From: Shimia sediminis
GTDB lineage: Bacteria > Pseudomonadota > Alphaproteobacteria > Rhodobacterales > Rhodobacteraceae
Direction of reading: 5' to 3'
Assembly (NCBI RefSeq): GCF_003990645.1
Contig: NZ_RYZK01000012.1
Location: 50,777 to 114,776 of the forward strand
Length of the DNA stretch: 64,000 bases
The notes beneath the pieces are model-generated. The model saw nothing but the letters and a program-made list of their open reading frames with translations. It was not told the DNA's origin and made no database searches. The translations under genes were made by a program, and so were the position numbers. Positions 9,064-18,370 of the stretch are shown here, one piece after another; the first letter of the stretch is position 1; each line of letters starts with the position of its first letter.

Positions 9064-10299
9064 TCATTGAGAGCCGCGAACATCTTTGATCCAGGCGACG
9101 ATCAGGTCGCGTGATTCATTGTCCATCTCAATGGCGTTGGGAGGAGGCATGGCGTGCGACAGGCCCGCCTGGAGATAGATCTGGTCCGCATGTCGGGCCA
9201 CATCTGCCTCGGTTTCCAGAACGATACCCTTGGGCGGCCAGTGCATACCGTCCCAAGAGGGTTCACGCGCGTGGCACATCGAGCAGTTGCCCGTCACCGC
9301 GTAGAAAGCTTCTTCAAAGCTATCGACCGAGGCGTATTTCTGTTCGTACGGGGTCATCTCGCGGGCTTCGGACTCTTCGTAGGTTTCCCCGCCGCGCACG
9401 GTCGAGAGCCAGGCGATTGCGATCATCAGAAGGACCGTCGCCAGCCAGGTCCAGTGCGGACCTTTGCCGGTCTTGTGCATGGTGTTGAAATAGTGGCGGA
9501 TGGTGACACCGGTCAGGAAAATCAGGCTTGCGATGATCCAGGCGTACTCGGTGGCAAAGGCCAGCGGGTAGTGATTGGAAAGCATCAGGAAGACCACCGG
9601 CAGTGTCAGGTAGTTGTTGTGGGTCGAGCGGACCTTGGCGATCTTGCCGTACTTGGCATCCGGCGTGCGACCGTTCTTGAGGTCTTCGACCACGATGCGC
9701 TGGTTCGGCATGATCTGAAAGAACACGTTGGCGGTCATGATTGTCGCAGTAAAGGCCCCGAGGTGCAAAAGGGCGGCGCGACCGGTGAAGATCTGGTTGT
9801 AACCCCAGGACATCACCACAAGGATCACAAACAGCAAGAGCATCAAAACCGTGGGATGCTCGCTGAGCCGGGATTTGCACATGGCATCATAGGCCAGCCA
9901 GCCAATGGTCAGCGACCCCCCAGAGATCACGATGCCCTGCATCAGCGAGAGGTTTGCCTTGGTCGGGTCCAGCAGGAACAATTCACCGCCGACCCAATAG
10001 ATTATCATCATGAGCGCAGCACCCGAAAGCCAGGTCGTATAGCTTTGCCATTTGTGCCAGGTCAGGTGTTCGGGCATCTCCGAAGGGGCCACGAGGAATT
10101 TCACCGTGTGATAGAAACCACCGCCGTGTACCTCCCATTCCTCACCATAGGCTCCGTCCGGCAGGTGCTTGGCTGGCTTCAGCATCAGATCCAGCGCGAT
10201 AAAGTAGAACGACGCGCCGATCCAGGCCATTGCGGTGATGACATGCAGCCAACGCACCGAAAACGCGATCCAGTCCCAAAGAATTGCCATATCGTACAT
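9064..10299 (-). CDS. puuD: Membrane-bound urate hydroxylase PuuD with C-terminal cytochrome c
   Basis: Oxidises urate to 5-hydroxyisourate, passing electrons to its own cytochrome c domain rather than to O2 as soluble uricase does. The start at 10299 follows GGAGGG; an upstream in-frame start at 10365 lacks one. About 411 residues: an N-terminal multi-span membrane region (WDWIAFSVRWLHVITAMAW, with several later hydrophobic segments) and a C-terminal heme domain with CSMCH and an AMPPPN methionine ligand near the end. It sits beside uraH and the allantoinase-OHCU decarboxylase fusion, the next steps of the pathway. It is divergent from a LysR gene that probably controls it. Confidence 0.9.
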   Translation of the reverse strand: MYDMAILWDWIAFSVRWLHVITAMAWIGASFYFIALDLMLKPAKHLPDGAYGEEWEVHGGGFYHTVKFLVAPSEMPEHLTWHKWQSYTTWLSGAALMMIIYWVGGELFLLDPTKANLSLMQGIVISGGSLTIGWLAYDAMCKSRLSEHPTVLMLLLFVILVVMSWGYNQIFTGRAALLHLGAFTATIMTANVFFQIMPNQRIVVEDLKNGRTPDAKYGKIAKVRSTHNNYLTLPVVFLMLSNHYPLAFATEYAWIIASLIFLTGVTIRHYFNTMHKTGKGPHWTWLATVLLMIAIAWLSTVRGGETYEESEAREMTPYEQKYASVDSFEEAFYAVTGNCSMCHAREPSWDGMHWPPKGIVLETEADVARHADQIYLQAGLSHAMPPPNAIEMDNESRDLIVAWIKDVRGSQ

Positions 10300-10399
10300 G
10301 GAGGCCCTCCAAAGATTCGTATTCGCAAACACTCTATTCGAGATGTATTTATTCTGGTATTGCAACTAAAAGCCAAGCAGTATCAAAAAAAGCGAAACA

Positions 10400-11314
10400 A
10401 TGTCCTATTTTGACAATATCCGAACCTTCGTACGTGTGTATGAACTGGGCAGCATGTCTGCGGCGGGGCGGGATTTGCGGGTCTCGCCAGCGGTGACCTC
10501 GTCGCGGATTTCGCAGCTGGAAGAGCATTTGGGCGTGCGGCTGTTTCAACGCACAACGCGTAGCCTGACCCCGACCGAACAGGGCAAGTCCTTTTACCGG
10601 GGGGCGACTGAGATCCTTGAATCTGTTGAGAGGGCTGAAGCGAAGATCGTCAATATCACCGAGAACCCGCGTGGCTCATTGCATATCGCGGCGCCCTTGG
10701 GTGTGGGCCGTCGTCTGATTGCACCTCAGGTTCCGGACTTTCTGAAAGAGTACCCCGAAGTCAGCATCCGGCTGCGTCTGACGGATCGGAATGTGGATCT
10801 GACAACCGAAGGCCTGGACCTGTCGTTTTTCCTGGGCCAGCCCGAAGACAGCAATCTGCGCATTCGCAAGATTGCCGATGTCAAACGCGTGTTATGTGCG
10901 TCTCCGCAGTACATTCGGAACCGGGGGATGCCCAAGAATGGCGATGACCTAGTGCAGGACGGCCATGAATGCCTGAGCCTGAGGTTCCCCGGTGCCACCG
11001 AATTTCAGTGGCTGTTGTCAACGCGCGAAGGCGACAAACGTTTTCGGATTTCTGGCCGCTACGAGTCTGATGATGGGGATGTTCTGACGGACTGGGCCGT
11101 GGCCGGGCACGGCATTGCCATGAAGCCGGTTTTTGAAGTTGCGGACCATCTGCGCGAGGGCACCTTGGTGCCGGTGGCGGTGGAAACACCGCCAAAACCC
11201 ATTCAGATGGCCTGTTTGTTCACCCACCGCCGGATGCAGGATCCCAAGACGCGGCTGTTCATGGAATTCATGATCGAGCGGATCGCAAAGGCTGTGCTGG
11301 CCTCTCCGAAATAG
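10400..11314 (+). CDS. LysR family regulator, probably of urate/allantoin genes
   Basis: A 304-residue LysR protein. The HTH runs over about residues 5-60 (VRVYELGSMSAAGRDLRVSP, LEEHLGVRLFQRTTRSLTPTE), and the effector domain begins near 90 (GSLHIAAPLGVGRRLIAP). It is clearly paralogous to the LysR gene at 23196: both share GRRLIAP, RTTRSLTPTE and a similar NKPVFEVAEHL/MKPVFEVADHL stretch. It diverges from puuD across a 100-base gap and converges on uraH, so it probably senses a purine intermediate. No strong ribosome site was seen before the ATG. Confidence 0.83.
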   Translation: MSYFDNIRTFVRVYELGSMSAAGRDLRVSPAVTSSRISQLEEHLGVRLFQRTTRSLTPTEQGKSFYRGATEILESVERAEAKIVNITENPRGSLHIAAPLGVGRRLIAPQVPDFLKEYPEVSIRLRLTDRNVDLTTEGLDLSFFLGQPEDSNLRIRKIADVKRVLCASPQYIRNRGMPKNGDDLVQDGHECLSLRFPGATEFQWLLSTREGDKRFRISGRYESDDGDVLTDWAVAGHGIAMKPVFEVADHLREGTLVPVAVETPPKPIQMACLFTHRRMQDPKTRLFMEFMIERIAKAVLASPK

Positions 11315-11327
11315 AGACTATTCCGGC

Positions 11328-11681
11328 TTAACTGCCGCGATAAGTGCTGTAACCGAAGGGCGAAAGCAAAAGCGGCACGTGATAGTGCGAGGGTTCCGAC
11401 ATGCCAAAACGAATGGGGATCACATCCAGAAAGCGCGGATCTTCCGGCGGTGTGCCAGTGGCATCCAGATAGCTGCCCGCGTAAAAGATAAGCTCGTATT
11501 CGCCAGGTGCAAATTCCTCGGCTGGCAGGATCTGTTCGTCGGTGCGGCCGTCATCGTTGGTCACAAGCGTTTTGAGTTTGCTGCGCGTGTCGCCGTCGAT
11601 CCGGTAGAGTTCGATTGTCAGACCCTCCGCCGGGCACCCGCGGGCTGTATCGAGGACATGCGTGGTCAGATATCCGGTCAT
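11328..11681 (-). CDS. uraH: 5-hydroxyisourate hydrolase
   Basis: Transthyretin-related HIU hydrolase of 117 residues; it opens 5-hydroxyisourate to OHCU, the step after PuuD. It has the family's N-terminal LTTHVLDTARGCPA, the arginine of DDGRTDEQ, HYHVPLLLSPFGYS with the second catalytic histidine, and the diagnostic C-terminal YRGS. The start at 11681 follows CAGGAGA. It faces the allantoinase-UraD fusion gene, with the two starts about 148 bases apart. A second transthyretin-like protein in this window, at 48978, lacks YRGS. Confidence 0.92.
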   Translation of the reverse strand: MTGYLTTHVLDTARGCPAEGLTIELYRIDGDTRSKLKTLVTNDDGRTDEQILPAEEFAPGEYELIFYAGSYLDATGTPPEDPRFLDVIPIRFGMSEPSHYHVPLLLSPFGYSTYRGS

Positions 11682-11828
11682 GATAGTGTCTCCTGATTGT
11701 TCATGCCCTTGTATTCTGGTTGCAAGGTGGGACGCAAAGCTGGTCATTCAAGATGCTCTTTTTGCAATTTTTTGAAAAACACGAGAGATTATTTGGTTTA
11801 TCAAGTGTCAAAATCCGAGGAACAAGCG

Positions 11829-13241
11829 TTGAAACGATATCCAAGAGATCTGACCGGGTATGGGGCCCGGACACCCAATGCGAATTGGCCGAATGGTGCA
11901 AAGATCGCCGTGCAGATCGTTCTGAACTATGAAGAAGGCGGTGAGAACAACATCCTGCACGGGGACCCGGCGTCCGAGGCTTTCCTGTCCGAAATCACCG
12001 GGGCGCAGCCCTGGGAAGGGCAGCGCCACTGGAACATGGAGTCGATCTATGAATACGGCGCCCGCGCCGGGTTCTGGCGCGTGCATCGTTTGCTAAAGGA
12101 CACACCGCTTACGGTCTATGGTGTTGCCTCCGCGCTGGCTCGCGCGCCCGAGCAGGTCGCGGCCATGAAGGCCGCAGGTTGGGAAATCGCCAGCCACGGG
12201 CTGAAGTGGATCGAACACAAGGACATGTCGCCCGAGGAAGAGCGTGAACACACCCGCGAGGCGATCCGCCTGCACACCGAGGTGACCGGCTCACCTCCGC
12301 GCGGCTGGTACACGGGGCGCTGTTCGATGAACACGGTGGATCTGGCGGCGGAAGAGGGCGAATTTGCCTATATCGCGGACAGCTATGCCGATGATCTGCC
12401 CTATTGGGTCAAGGCGGGTGGCAAGGATCAGTTGATCGTGCCCTATACGATGGACTGCAACGACATGCGCTTTGCCATTCAGGCGGGATATACCAATGGC
12501 GACCAGTTTGAGAGCTACCTGAAAGACAGCTTTGACATGCTTTATGCCGAAGGGCAGGAGGGCGCGCCCAAGATGCTGTCGATCGGGCTGCATTGCCGTC
12601 TGATCGGGCGTCCGGGCCGGGCCGCTGCGTTGAAACGTGTGCTGGACTATTACCGGGAACACGACGGCGTCTGGTTTGCCACGCGTGAAGAGATTGCCGA
12701 TCACTGGATGAAAGAACACCCTCCCATGCAACAGATCACACCCTCTGAAATGGACCGCGACACCTTTGTGTCCGAGTTTGGTGGCGTTTTTGAACATAGC
12801 CCATGGATCGCCGAGGGGGCCTATGACCTCGAGCTTGGCCCAACCCATGATACGGCAGTGGGCGTGCACAGCGCGCTGGCCCGCGTGTTCCGCTCGTCGA
12901 GCGAAGAGCAGCGGTTGGGCGTGCTTGTGGCGCACCCGGATCTCGCGGGAAAACTGGCGGCAGCCGGGCGTCTCACGGCGGAAAGCACCAGCGAACAGGC
13001 CGGGGCCGGGTTGGACATGCTCACCGATGAAGAGCGCGAGACCTTTACCCGTCTGAACGAGGCCTACACGACCAAACACGGGTTCCCCTTTATTATTGCG
13101 GTGCGCGACAACACCAAGGCAACGATCATGGAAGCGTTCCACCGCCGGATCGACAACGACCGTGACACCGAATTTGCCGAGGCCTGCCGTCAGGTCGAGC
13201 GGATTGCCGAGGTGCGGCTCTTGGAGAAGTTCGGCGCATGA
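11829..13241 (+). CDS. puuE: Fused allantoinase (PuuE) and OHCU decarboxylase (UraD)
   Basis: A bifunctional protein of about 470 residues. Residues ~1-310 are the polysaccharide-deacetylase-like, cofactor-independent allantoinase (YPRDLTGYG at the start, VLNYEEGGE, ASHGLKWIEH, RCSMNTVDLAAEEG). Residues ~320-470 are OHCU decarboxylase (VFEHSPWIAE, LVAHPDLAGK, LNEAYTTKHGFPFIIAVR). It makes S-allantoin from OHCU and opens it to allantoate. I chose the TTG at 11829 because GAGG precedes it and the family starts at KRYPRDL; a GTG at 11805 and an ATG at 11697 extend the frame but only add atypical residues. AllA follows with an ATGA overlap. Confidence 0.9.
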   Translation: MKRYPRDLTGYGARTPNANWPNGAKIAVQIVLNYEEGGENNILHGDPASEAFLSEITGAQPWEGQRHWNMESIYEYGARAGFWRVHRLLKDTPLTVYGVASALARAPEQVAAMKAAGWEIASHGLKWIEHKDMSPEEEREHTREAIRLHTEVTGSPPRGWYTGRCSMNTVDLAAEEGEFAYIADSYADDLPYWVKAGGKDQLIVPYTMDCNDMRFAIQAGYTNGDQFESYLKDSFDMLYAEGQEGAPKMLSIGLHCRLIGRPGRAAALKRVLDYYREHDGVWFATREEIADHWMKEHPPMQQITPSEMDRDTFVSEFGGVFEHSPWIAEGAYDLELGPTHDTAVGVHSALARVFRSSSEEQRLGVLVAHPDLAGKLAAAGRLTAESTSEQAGAGLDMLTDEERETFTRLNEAYTTKHGFPFIIAVRDNTKATIMEAFHRRIDNDRDTEFAEACRQVERIAEVRLLEKFGA

Positions 13242-13723
13242 GCCTCACGATTGCGCCCCAACCTTTGACCGCTGAGGCCTTTGCGCCTTTTGGTGATGTG
13301 CTCGAGGCCGTTGGGACACCGGACAAGATGATCAATCAGGGCCTTTGCGGACGGTTTCACGACCGGGCGATCTTGGATTTTTCGGATGGGCAGGCGGGGA
13401 TCAGCCTGTTTGACGCCGAGGCCCGTTCTTTGCCGATGAGCCTGGATATGGTCGAGCGTCATCCGGATGGCAGTCAGGCGTTCCTGCCACTGAGCCGCGC
13501 GCCTTTTCTGGTGGTGGTCGCTCCGGACGACGGGGGCAAACCAGGGACGCCGGTTGCCTTCATCACCGCGCCCGGACAAGGCGTCAATTATCATCGTAAC
13601 GTCTGGCATGGCGTCTGCGCACCATTGTCTGAACAGGGACAATTTGCCGTTGTCGACCGGATCGGTGACGGCCCAAACCTTGAAGAGTTCTGGTTCAAAG
13701 AGGAGATCACGATTCAAGGTTGA
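13238..13723 (+). CDS. allA: Ureidoglycolate lyase
   Basis: A 161-residue cupin-like lyase that splits S-ureidoglycolate into glyoxylate and urea, the last step of allantoin breakdown. Family marks are PLTAEAFAPFGDVLE at the start, the F-L-P-L-S-R core and NYHRNVWHGVCAPL near 120, plus the DRIGDGPNLEEFWF tail. It overlaps the allantoinase-UraD fusion by four bases and precedes the permease, so the three form one transcript. Its product glyoxylate is the substrate of the bhc genes at 24-29 kb. Confidence 0.9.
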   Translation: MSLTIAPQPLTAEAFAPFGDVLEAVGTPDKMINQGLCGRFHDRAILDFSDGQAGISLFDAEARSLPMSLDMVERHPDGSQAFLPLSRAPFLVVVAPDDGGKPGTPVAFITAPGQGVNYHRNVWHGVCAPLSEQGQFAVVDRIGDGPNLEEFWFKEEITIQG

Positions 13724-13773
13724 ACAAGGGCCGGTGGAGGAGCTGGCCCGCGCATCATAGGGAGGGAAACACC

Positions 13774-15198
13774 ATGGCTGATGCATCAATCGGAACCCCG
13801 GAGCAGCTCCGGGATCCAAACTACTCACCGCCTTTAGCCAAGGCGATACCACTGGGGTTGCAGCATGTGCTGGCGATGTTCGTTTCAAACGTCACGCCGG
13901 CAATCATCGTTTGTGGCGCCGCAGGCTTTGGGTTCGGGTCGAACAGCCCGGACTTTCCACAGATGATCTACATGATCCAGATGTCGATGTTCTTTGCAGG
14001 CATCGCAACATTGTTCCAGACAATCGGTGTCGGCCCGGTTGGCGCGCGCCTGCCAATTGTGCAGGGTACATCGTTTGCCTTTATTCCGATCATGATTCCA
14101 CTGGTTGCGGGGAAGGGCGTCGATGCGATTGCGGTTCTGATGGGCGGCATCGTTGTGGGCGGCCTGTTCCACGCAGTTTTGGGGCTGTTCATCGGCAAGA
14201 TCCGCTTTGCCCTGCCGCCACTGGTCACCGGCCTCGTGGTCACGATGATCGGTCTGGCGCTGGTCAAGGTGGGCATTCAGTATGCCGCCGGTGGCGTTCC
14301 GGCGATTGGCAAGCCTGAGTATGGCTCGCTGATGAACTGGACCATGGCGCTGATCGTGATCTTTGTCACGCTGGGACTCAAGTTTTATGCCAAGGGCATG
14401 TTGTCGGTTTCGGCGGTGCTGATTGGCCTGATCGTGGGCTACATCTTTGCCTTTGCGATGGGCGAAGTGAACCTTGGCAATGTGGGCCGTGCGGCCTCAT
14501 TCGCGCTGCCAAACCCGCTGCACTTTGGTCTTGAATTCTCGGTGGCCGCGATCATCGGGTTCTGCCTGATGTCCTTTGTCTCGGCGGTGGAGACTGTCGG
14601 GGACGTGTCGGGGATCACCAAGGGTGGCGCCGGTCGGGAAGCGACTGACAAAGAGATCCAGGGCGCAACCTTTGCGGACGGGATCGGCACGGCAGTGTCC
14701 GGACTGTTTGGCGCGCTGCCCAACACCTCGTTCAGCCAGAACGTGGGTCTGATTGCCATGACCGGCGTGATGAGCCGGATGGTTGTGACCATCGGCGCGT
14801 TGTTCCTGATCCTTGCGGGTCTGGTGCCCAAGATCGGCGCGATCATCTCGTCGATCCCGATTGAAGTGCTCGGCGGCGGTGTGATCGTGATGTTCGGCAT
14901 GGTGGCAGCGGCAGGTATCTCGATGCTGTCGGATGTGCACTGGAACCGTCGCAACATGGTGATCTTTGCGATTTCCCTTTCGCTGGGCTTGGGTCTGCAG
15001 CTTGAGCCGGGAGCGTTGCAGCACCTGCCGGGCACGGTCAAGGTTCTGGCGACCTCGGGCATTCTGCCTGCGGCGCTGATTGCCATCGTACTGAACCTGA
15101 TCCTGCCAGAAGAGCTGTCAGATGAGGCCACGGAAGAGGTCTCGGGCGGTATGGCCGGACATGGCGAAGGCTCGTTGCCGCATGACGATCACGTCTGA
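13774..15198 (+). CDS. NCS2 family purine (urate/xanthine) permease
   Basis: Inner-membrane nucleobase:cation symporter of about 474 residues with roughly 12-14 hydrophobic segments. NCS2 marks: QHVLAMFVSNVTPAII at the start of the transport core, the SxVETxGDxSGI stretch near residue 270, and NTSFSQNVGLIAMTGVMSR near 315, the family signature. The start at 13774 follows GGGAGGG; the longer frame from 13720 overlaps allA and has no ribosome site. It belongs to the puuE-uraD/allA operon, so uric acid or xanthine is the most likely cargo; allantoin is less likely for this family. Confidence 0.88.
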   Translation: MADASIGTPEQLRDPNYSPPLAKAIPLGLQHVLAMFVSNVTPAIIVCGAAGFGFGSNSPDFPQMIYMIQMSMFFAGIATLFQTIGVGPVGARLPIVQGTSFAFIPIMIPLVAGKGVDAIAVLMGGIVVGGLFHAVLGLFIGKIRFALPPLVTGLVVTMIGLALVKVGIQYAAGGVPAIGKPEYGSLMNWTMALIVIFVTLGLKFYAKGMLSVSAVLIGLIVGYIFAFAMGEVNLGNVGRAASFALPNPLHFGLEFSVAAIIGFCLMSFVSAVETVGDVSGITKGGAGREATDKEIQGATFADGIGTAVSGLFGALPNTSFSQNVGLIAMTGVMSRMVVTIGALFLILAGLVPKIGAIISSIPIEVLGGGVIVMFGMVAAAGISMLSDVHWNRRNMVIFAISLSLGLGLQLEPGALQHLPGTVKVLATSGILPAALIAIVLNLILPEELSDEATEEVSGGMAGHGEGSLPHDDHV

Positions 15199-15220
15199 TC
15201 CCGCGACAGAGTAAAAAATG

Positions 15221-15255
15221 AAAAAAGGCGGCGTGACCATCACGTCGCCTTTCTT
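15221..15255. terminator. Bidirectional intrinsic terminator
   Basis: An A-rich run, a stem AAAGGCG-ACGTG type dyad closing on CACGTCGCCTTT, and a T-rich end. It separates the rightward permease gene from the leftward guanine deaminase gene, whose stop is at 15279, and can serve both directions. Confidence 0.75.
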
Positions 15256-15278
15256 ATTGTGTGGTGTCTTTGAGACGT

Positions 15279-16619
15279 TCAGGCGCTTTGCAGCAGGATT
15301 TCGGAACGGAGGTTTCCCTCTTTCATGGCCTGACCCGCCACATAGGTTTCCTCAACGGCGCGGTCATCCCCCAGCATTTGCAGGATGAACAGCTCTTCCG
15401 ACAAGGAATCGGCGCGTTGCATCCGCAGATCCATGGCGTGGGTTGCGCGGGAATCCAGCACCACGATGTCCGCGTCCGAGCCGGGTGCCAGTGTTCCAAT
15501 CCTGTCTGCGAGACCGAGGATTTCGGCATTGCCCCGTGTGATCCAGTGGAACGCCCGCAGGGGGTGCATTTTCTGGTTCTGAAGCTGCAGGACTTTGTAG
15601 CCTTCGTTCAGCGTCTGCAGCATCGAATAACTGGTCCCCGCGCCGATATCGGTGGCGATGGCGTTCTCTATGCCGCGCGCGCGCAGGCCCGCGTCGTCAA
15701 ACAACCCGCTGCCCAGAAACAGGTTTGATGTGGGGCAGAACACAGGCTTTGCCCCGGTGTCCACCAGCACGTCAATTTCGCGTGGCTTCAGGTGGATCGA
15801 ATGGCCCAAGAGCATTTTGGGCGACAGAAGCCCGTAGTGTTCATAGACACCGAGATAGTCCGGGGCCTCCGGGTAAAGCTCGGCTGTATAGGCGATTTCG
15901 TCGTGGTTCTCACTAAGGTGCGTCTGCACAAAGCAATCGGGGTACTCGGCCACCAGCGCGCCCGCCATCTCCATCTGCTCGGGCGTCGAGGTGATGGCAA
16001 AACGCGGGGTGATCGTATAATGGGCACGACCCGCGCCATGCCATTTTCCAATCATAGCCTTGGTGTCGTCATAGCTGGATTGCGGCGTGTCCATCAGCGC
16101 GCCCGGCGCGTTGCGGTCCATCATCACCTTGCCGCCGATCATGCACATGTTGCGGCGGGCGGCCTCGGTGAAATAGGCATCAACGGATGTGGTGTGGACC
16201 GAACAATAGGACACGGCAGTCGTGGTGCCGTGGCTGGTCAAGAGGTCAAAGAAATGCCGCGCCATCAGGGCGCTGTGGGTAGGGCTTTCAAAGCGGGTCT
16301 CTTCGGGGAAGGTGTAGTTGTTCAACCAATCCAGAAGCTGCGCGCCCCAGGAGGCAATGACCTGTACTTGCGGAAAATGCACATGGGTGTCGATGAAGCC
16401 GGGCATCAGCAGATGCGGGCGGTGGTCGGTTATGGGCGCGGTTGGCGCAAGGGCAGAGACTTTGGCAAACGTGCCGGTCGCGATGATCTTGCCATCGGCA
16501 ATCAGGATGGCTCCGTCTTCGATGTAGCTGTAGGCATCGGTATCCGCTTCGTCCTGCGGGCTGGCGTGGAAATCCAGAATACGCCCACGCAACAGCGTGT
16601 GTTGATCCGTCTGTGTCAT
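15279..16619 (-). CDS. guaD: Guanine deaminase
   Basis: A zinc amidohydrolase of 446 residues that converts guanine to xanthine and ammonia. Motifs: PGFIDTHVHFPQ near residue 75 (two metal histidines and the family's FPQ), HLSENHDE near 225, LLGHSIHL near 265, and ATDIGAGTSYSML near 315 with the metal aspartate. The start at 16619 is preferred over 16670, because the latter lies inside a 13-bp perfect hairpin and is not the usual family start. It is the last gene of the leftward xdhA-B-C-permease-guaD set and supplies xanthine to the dehydrogenase. Confidence 0.92.
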   Translation of the reverse strand: MTQTDQHTLLRGRILDFHASPQDEADTDAYSYIEDGAILIADGKIIATGTFAKVSALAPTAPITDHRPHLLMPGFIDTHVHFPQVQVIASWGAQLLDWLNNYTFPEETRFESPTHSALMARHFFDLLTSHGTTTAVSYCSVHTTSVDAYFTEAARRNMCMIGGKVMMDRNAPGALMDTPQSSYDDTKAMIGKWHGAGRAHYTITPRFAITSTPEQMEMAGALVAEYPDCFVQTHLSENHDEIAYTAELYPEAPDYLGVYEHYGLLSPKMLLGHSIHLKPREIDVLVDTGAKPVFCPTSNLFLGSGLFDDAGLRARGIENAIATDIGAGTSYSMLQTLNEGYKVLQLQNQKMHPLRAFHWITRGNAEILGLADRIGTLAPGSDADIVVLDSRATHAMDLRMQRADSLSEELFILQMLGDDRAVEETYVAGQAMKEGNLRSEILLQSA

Positions 16620-16658
16620 GATCGGGTCCAGTTTGGAAACTCGGAATAGGTGAAATGG

Positions 16659-16699
16659 CGTGCGGGCCATCGGAGGGGAAACATGGGATGGCCCGCACG
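16659..16699 (-). other. Perfect 13-bp hairpin between the permease and guaD
   Basis: CGTGCGGGCCATC at 16659-16671 is exactly complementary to GATGGCCCGCACG at 16687-16699, with a 15-base loop. It lies just after the permease stop and before the guaD start on the minus strand. No T tract follows, so an intercistronic processing, stabilising or attenuation role is more likely than termination. Confidence 0.65.
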
Positions 16700-16721
16700 G
16701 CTGGTCCGTAAAGACGGACGT

Positions 16722-18302
16722 TTACTCGGCGGCTGTCGGGGCTTCCTCGACAACCACATTCTCATTTACCAGCTCGTCCTCTTTGTGGAAGCGCGGGTAG
16801 ATGTAGAGGAACGCGGCGGCGATCAGGTAACCTGCGGTGACGCCGTTGATGTCGGGCCAATGCAGGCTGGCGCCGTGGATGATGCCAAGAGACGACATAA
16901 CGGCGGCGGCGAGAGCAAACCCCCCGGCGTTGCGGAACCGGCCGTCGATGACGCTGGCCACGATGGCGCCCCAGATCAGACCGGTCAGGATTGCACCCTG
17001 GGACAGAGCCAGGTGGCCTTCGAAATGTGCGCCTTGCTGCAAGAGGGCGGCTGTCAGGGCTTCGTCCCCCAGTTGCGGTAGGGCGGCAACGCCAACGGCC
17101 CCCAATGCCCCCATGAGCGAGCCCCATTTCACCATCAGGAAGGAGGATACATGCGGCATCATTGCGATGGTCACGGCAGCCATATGATCGGTCTTTACCG
17201 AATGGGCGGTGTTGGTGATCAGGCTGAGGGCCACAAAAACCAGAACCGGCGCAGCAGCAGCCACGGGGATCAGGTTGTTGAGGAAGGCCAGCATGCCAAA
17301 AAAGGCCGCCGCAGGGATCACGACACCAACGCCGATGATATAGCCCGCATGCGCGCCCATGCGTTTATAGGCTGGGTGGCCGATATAGGCGGTGGTCGGG
17401 AAGGGCGAGCCAAAGATCGCGCCAACCATGGTGCCCAGGCCGTCGGTGATCTGGCAGGTGGCTACGGGATAATGGTCGCCCGCAGCCTCGGCGCTTTCCA
17501 CGTTGTTCATGGTTTCGATGAAGTTGTAGATCTGCACCGGCACCAGAACCAGGAACAGTTCAGGATTGGCAAAGAGGTACTGAACACCGACAATCAAGTC
17601 GCCGAAATAGGGCATGGGCGGATAGAATCCGACGCCTTCGACGCTGAGTTTTGCCTCGCCAATGGCAAAGGCCACAACCGTCCCGACGATCAGTGCCAAA
17701 AGGCCTGCGGGAATGTTGTAGGGCAGGCGGAAGCGACCCACGAGACCCCAGAGAATGATGATCATCGAGGCAAAGCCAATAAAGGGGTTTTCGAACACGG
17801 TGGCCAGTGGCACGGTGCCGATGAAGACCAGCGCGATGCCGCAGAGCGTGCCAAGCATGCCCGCGCGCGGAGTGACCCGCTTTAGCCAGGGGCCGATCAC
17901 GGCGCCAAGGGCGGCCACGATGCCCCCCATGAAACCAGCACCAATGCCAACCTGCCAGGCCAGCATGGGGTCGTTGGTCGACCAATAGATCGGACCGATC
18001 ACGCCAAAGAGATAGACAAACATCACCGGGGTCGAGATGCCATAGGGCAGGGCGGTTACGTCGCGGCCATGTTGGGCAGCAGCGCGTTTGGCGAGGCCAA
18101 CATAAACCGCGATACCGGCCAGAATGGCGACGGCGGCGCCGGGCACGATACGCCCATAGACGATCTCGGCGGGCATGCCAAAGACGAACTGACAGACGCC
18201 TGCCAGCACCATCAGGTTGATCAGGTTGTCTGTGAACAGCGCCCAGAACGCGCTGAAGTCGCTGCGGTGAAACAGCTTATAGGTATAGCTACCATCCCTC
18301 AT
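16722..18302 (-). CDS. NCS2-type permease, probably xanthine/guanine uptake
   Basis: A multi-span membrane protein of 526 residues related to the xanthine/uracil permease superfamily. The N-terminal region LFTDNLINLMVLAGVCQFVF, the conserved ALPYGISTPVMF near residue 85, and ETMNNVESAEAAGD near 265 resemble the xanthine-uracil permease fold, though it is more divergent than the 13774 permease. It ends in an acidic tail (NENVVVEEAPTAAE). It sits between xdhC and guaD on one strand, which points to import of xanthine, guanine or hypoxanthine. Exact specificity is inference. Confidence 0.78.
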   Translation of the reverse strand: MRDGSYTYKLFHRSDFSAFWALFTDNLINLMVLAGVCQFVFGMPAEIVYGRIVPGAAVAILAGIAVYVGLAKRAAAQHGRDVTALPYGISTPVMFVYLFGVIGPIYWSTNDPMLAWQVGIGAGFMGGIVAALGAVIGPWLKRVTPRAGMLGTLCGIALVFIGTVPLATVFENPFIGFASMIIILWGLVGRFRLPYNIPAGLLALIVGTVVAFAIGEAKLSVEGVGFYPPMPYFGDLIVGVQYLFANPELFLVLVPVQIYNFIETMNNVESAEAAGDHYPVATCQITDGLGTMVGAIFGSPFPTTAYIGHPAYKRMGAHAGYIIGVGVVIPAAAFFGMLAFLNNLIPVAAAAPVLVFVALSLITNTAHSVKTDHMAAVTIAMMPHVSSFLMVKWGSLMGALGAVGVAALPQLGDEALTAALLQQGAHFEGHLALSQGAILTGLIWGAIVASVIDGRFRNAGGFALAAAVMSSLGIIHGASLHWPDINGVTAGYLIAAAFLYIYPRFHKEDELVNENVVVEEAPTAAE

Positions 18303-18324
18303 TGTGGGACCTCCTGTTATAGCC

Positions 18325-18361
18325 GGTAGGGCCTGTGGCGTCTCCTCTTGCCAGCCCTACC
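18325..18361 (-). other. Intercistronic hairpin between xdhC and the permease gene
   Basis: GGTAGGGC at 18325-18332 pairs with GCCCTACC at 18354-18361. It lies in the 68-base gap between xdhC and the permease on the minus strand. The stem is strong but has no T tract on either side. Confidence 0.5.
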
Positions 18362-18370
18362 CGCGTTTCC

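Noticed and set aside
9154-10413. 419-codon open frame on the plus strand opposite puuD
   Set aside because: Shadow frame; the puuD reading has a heme motif, membrane segments and a ribosome site.
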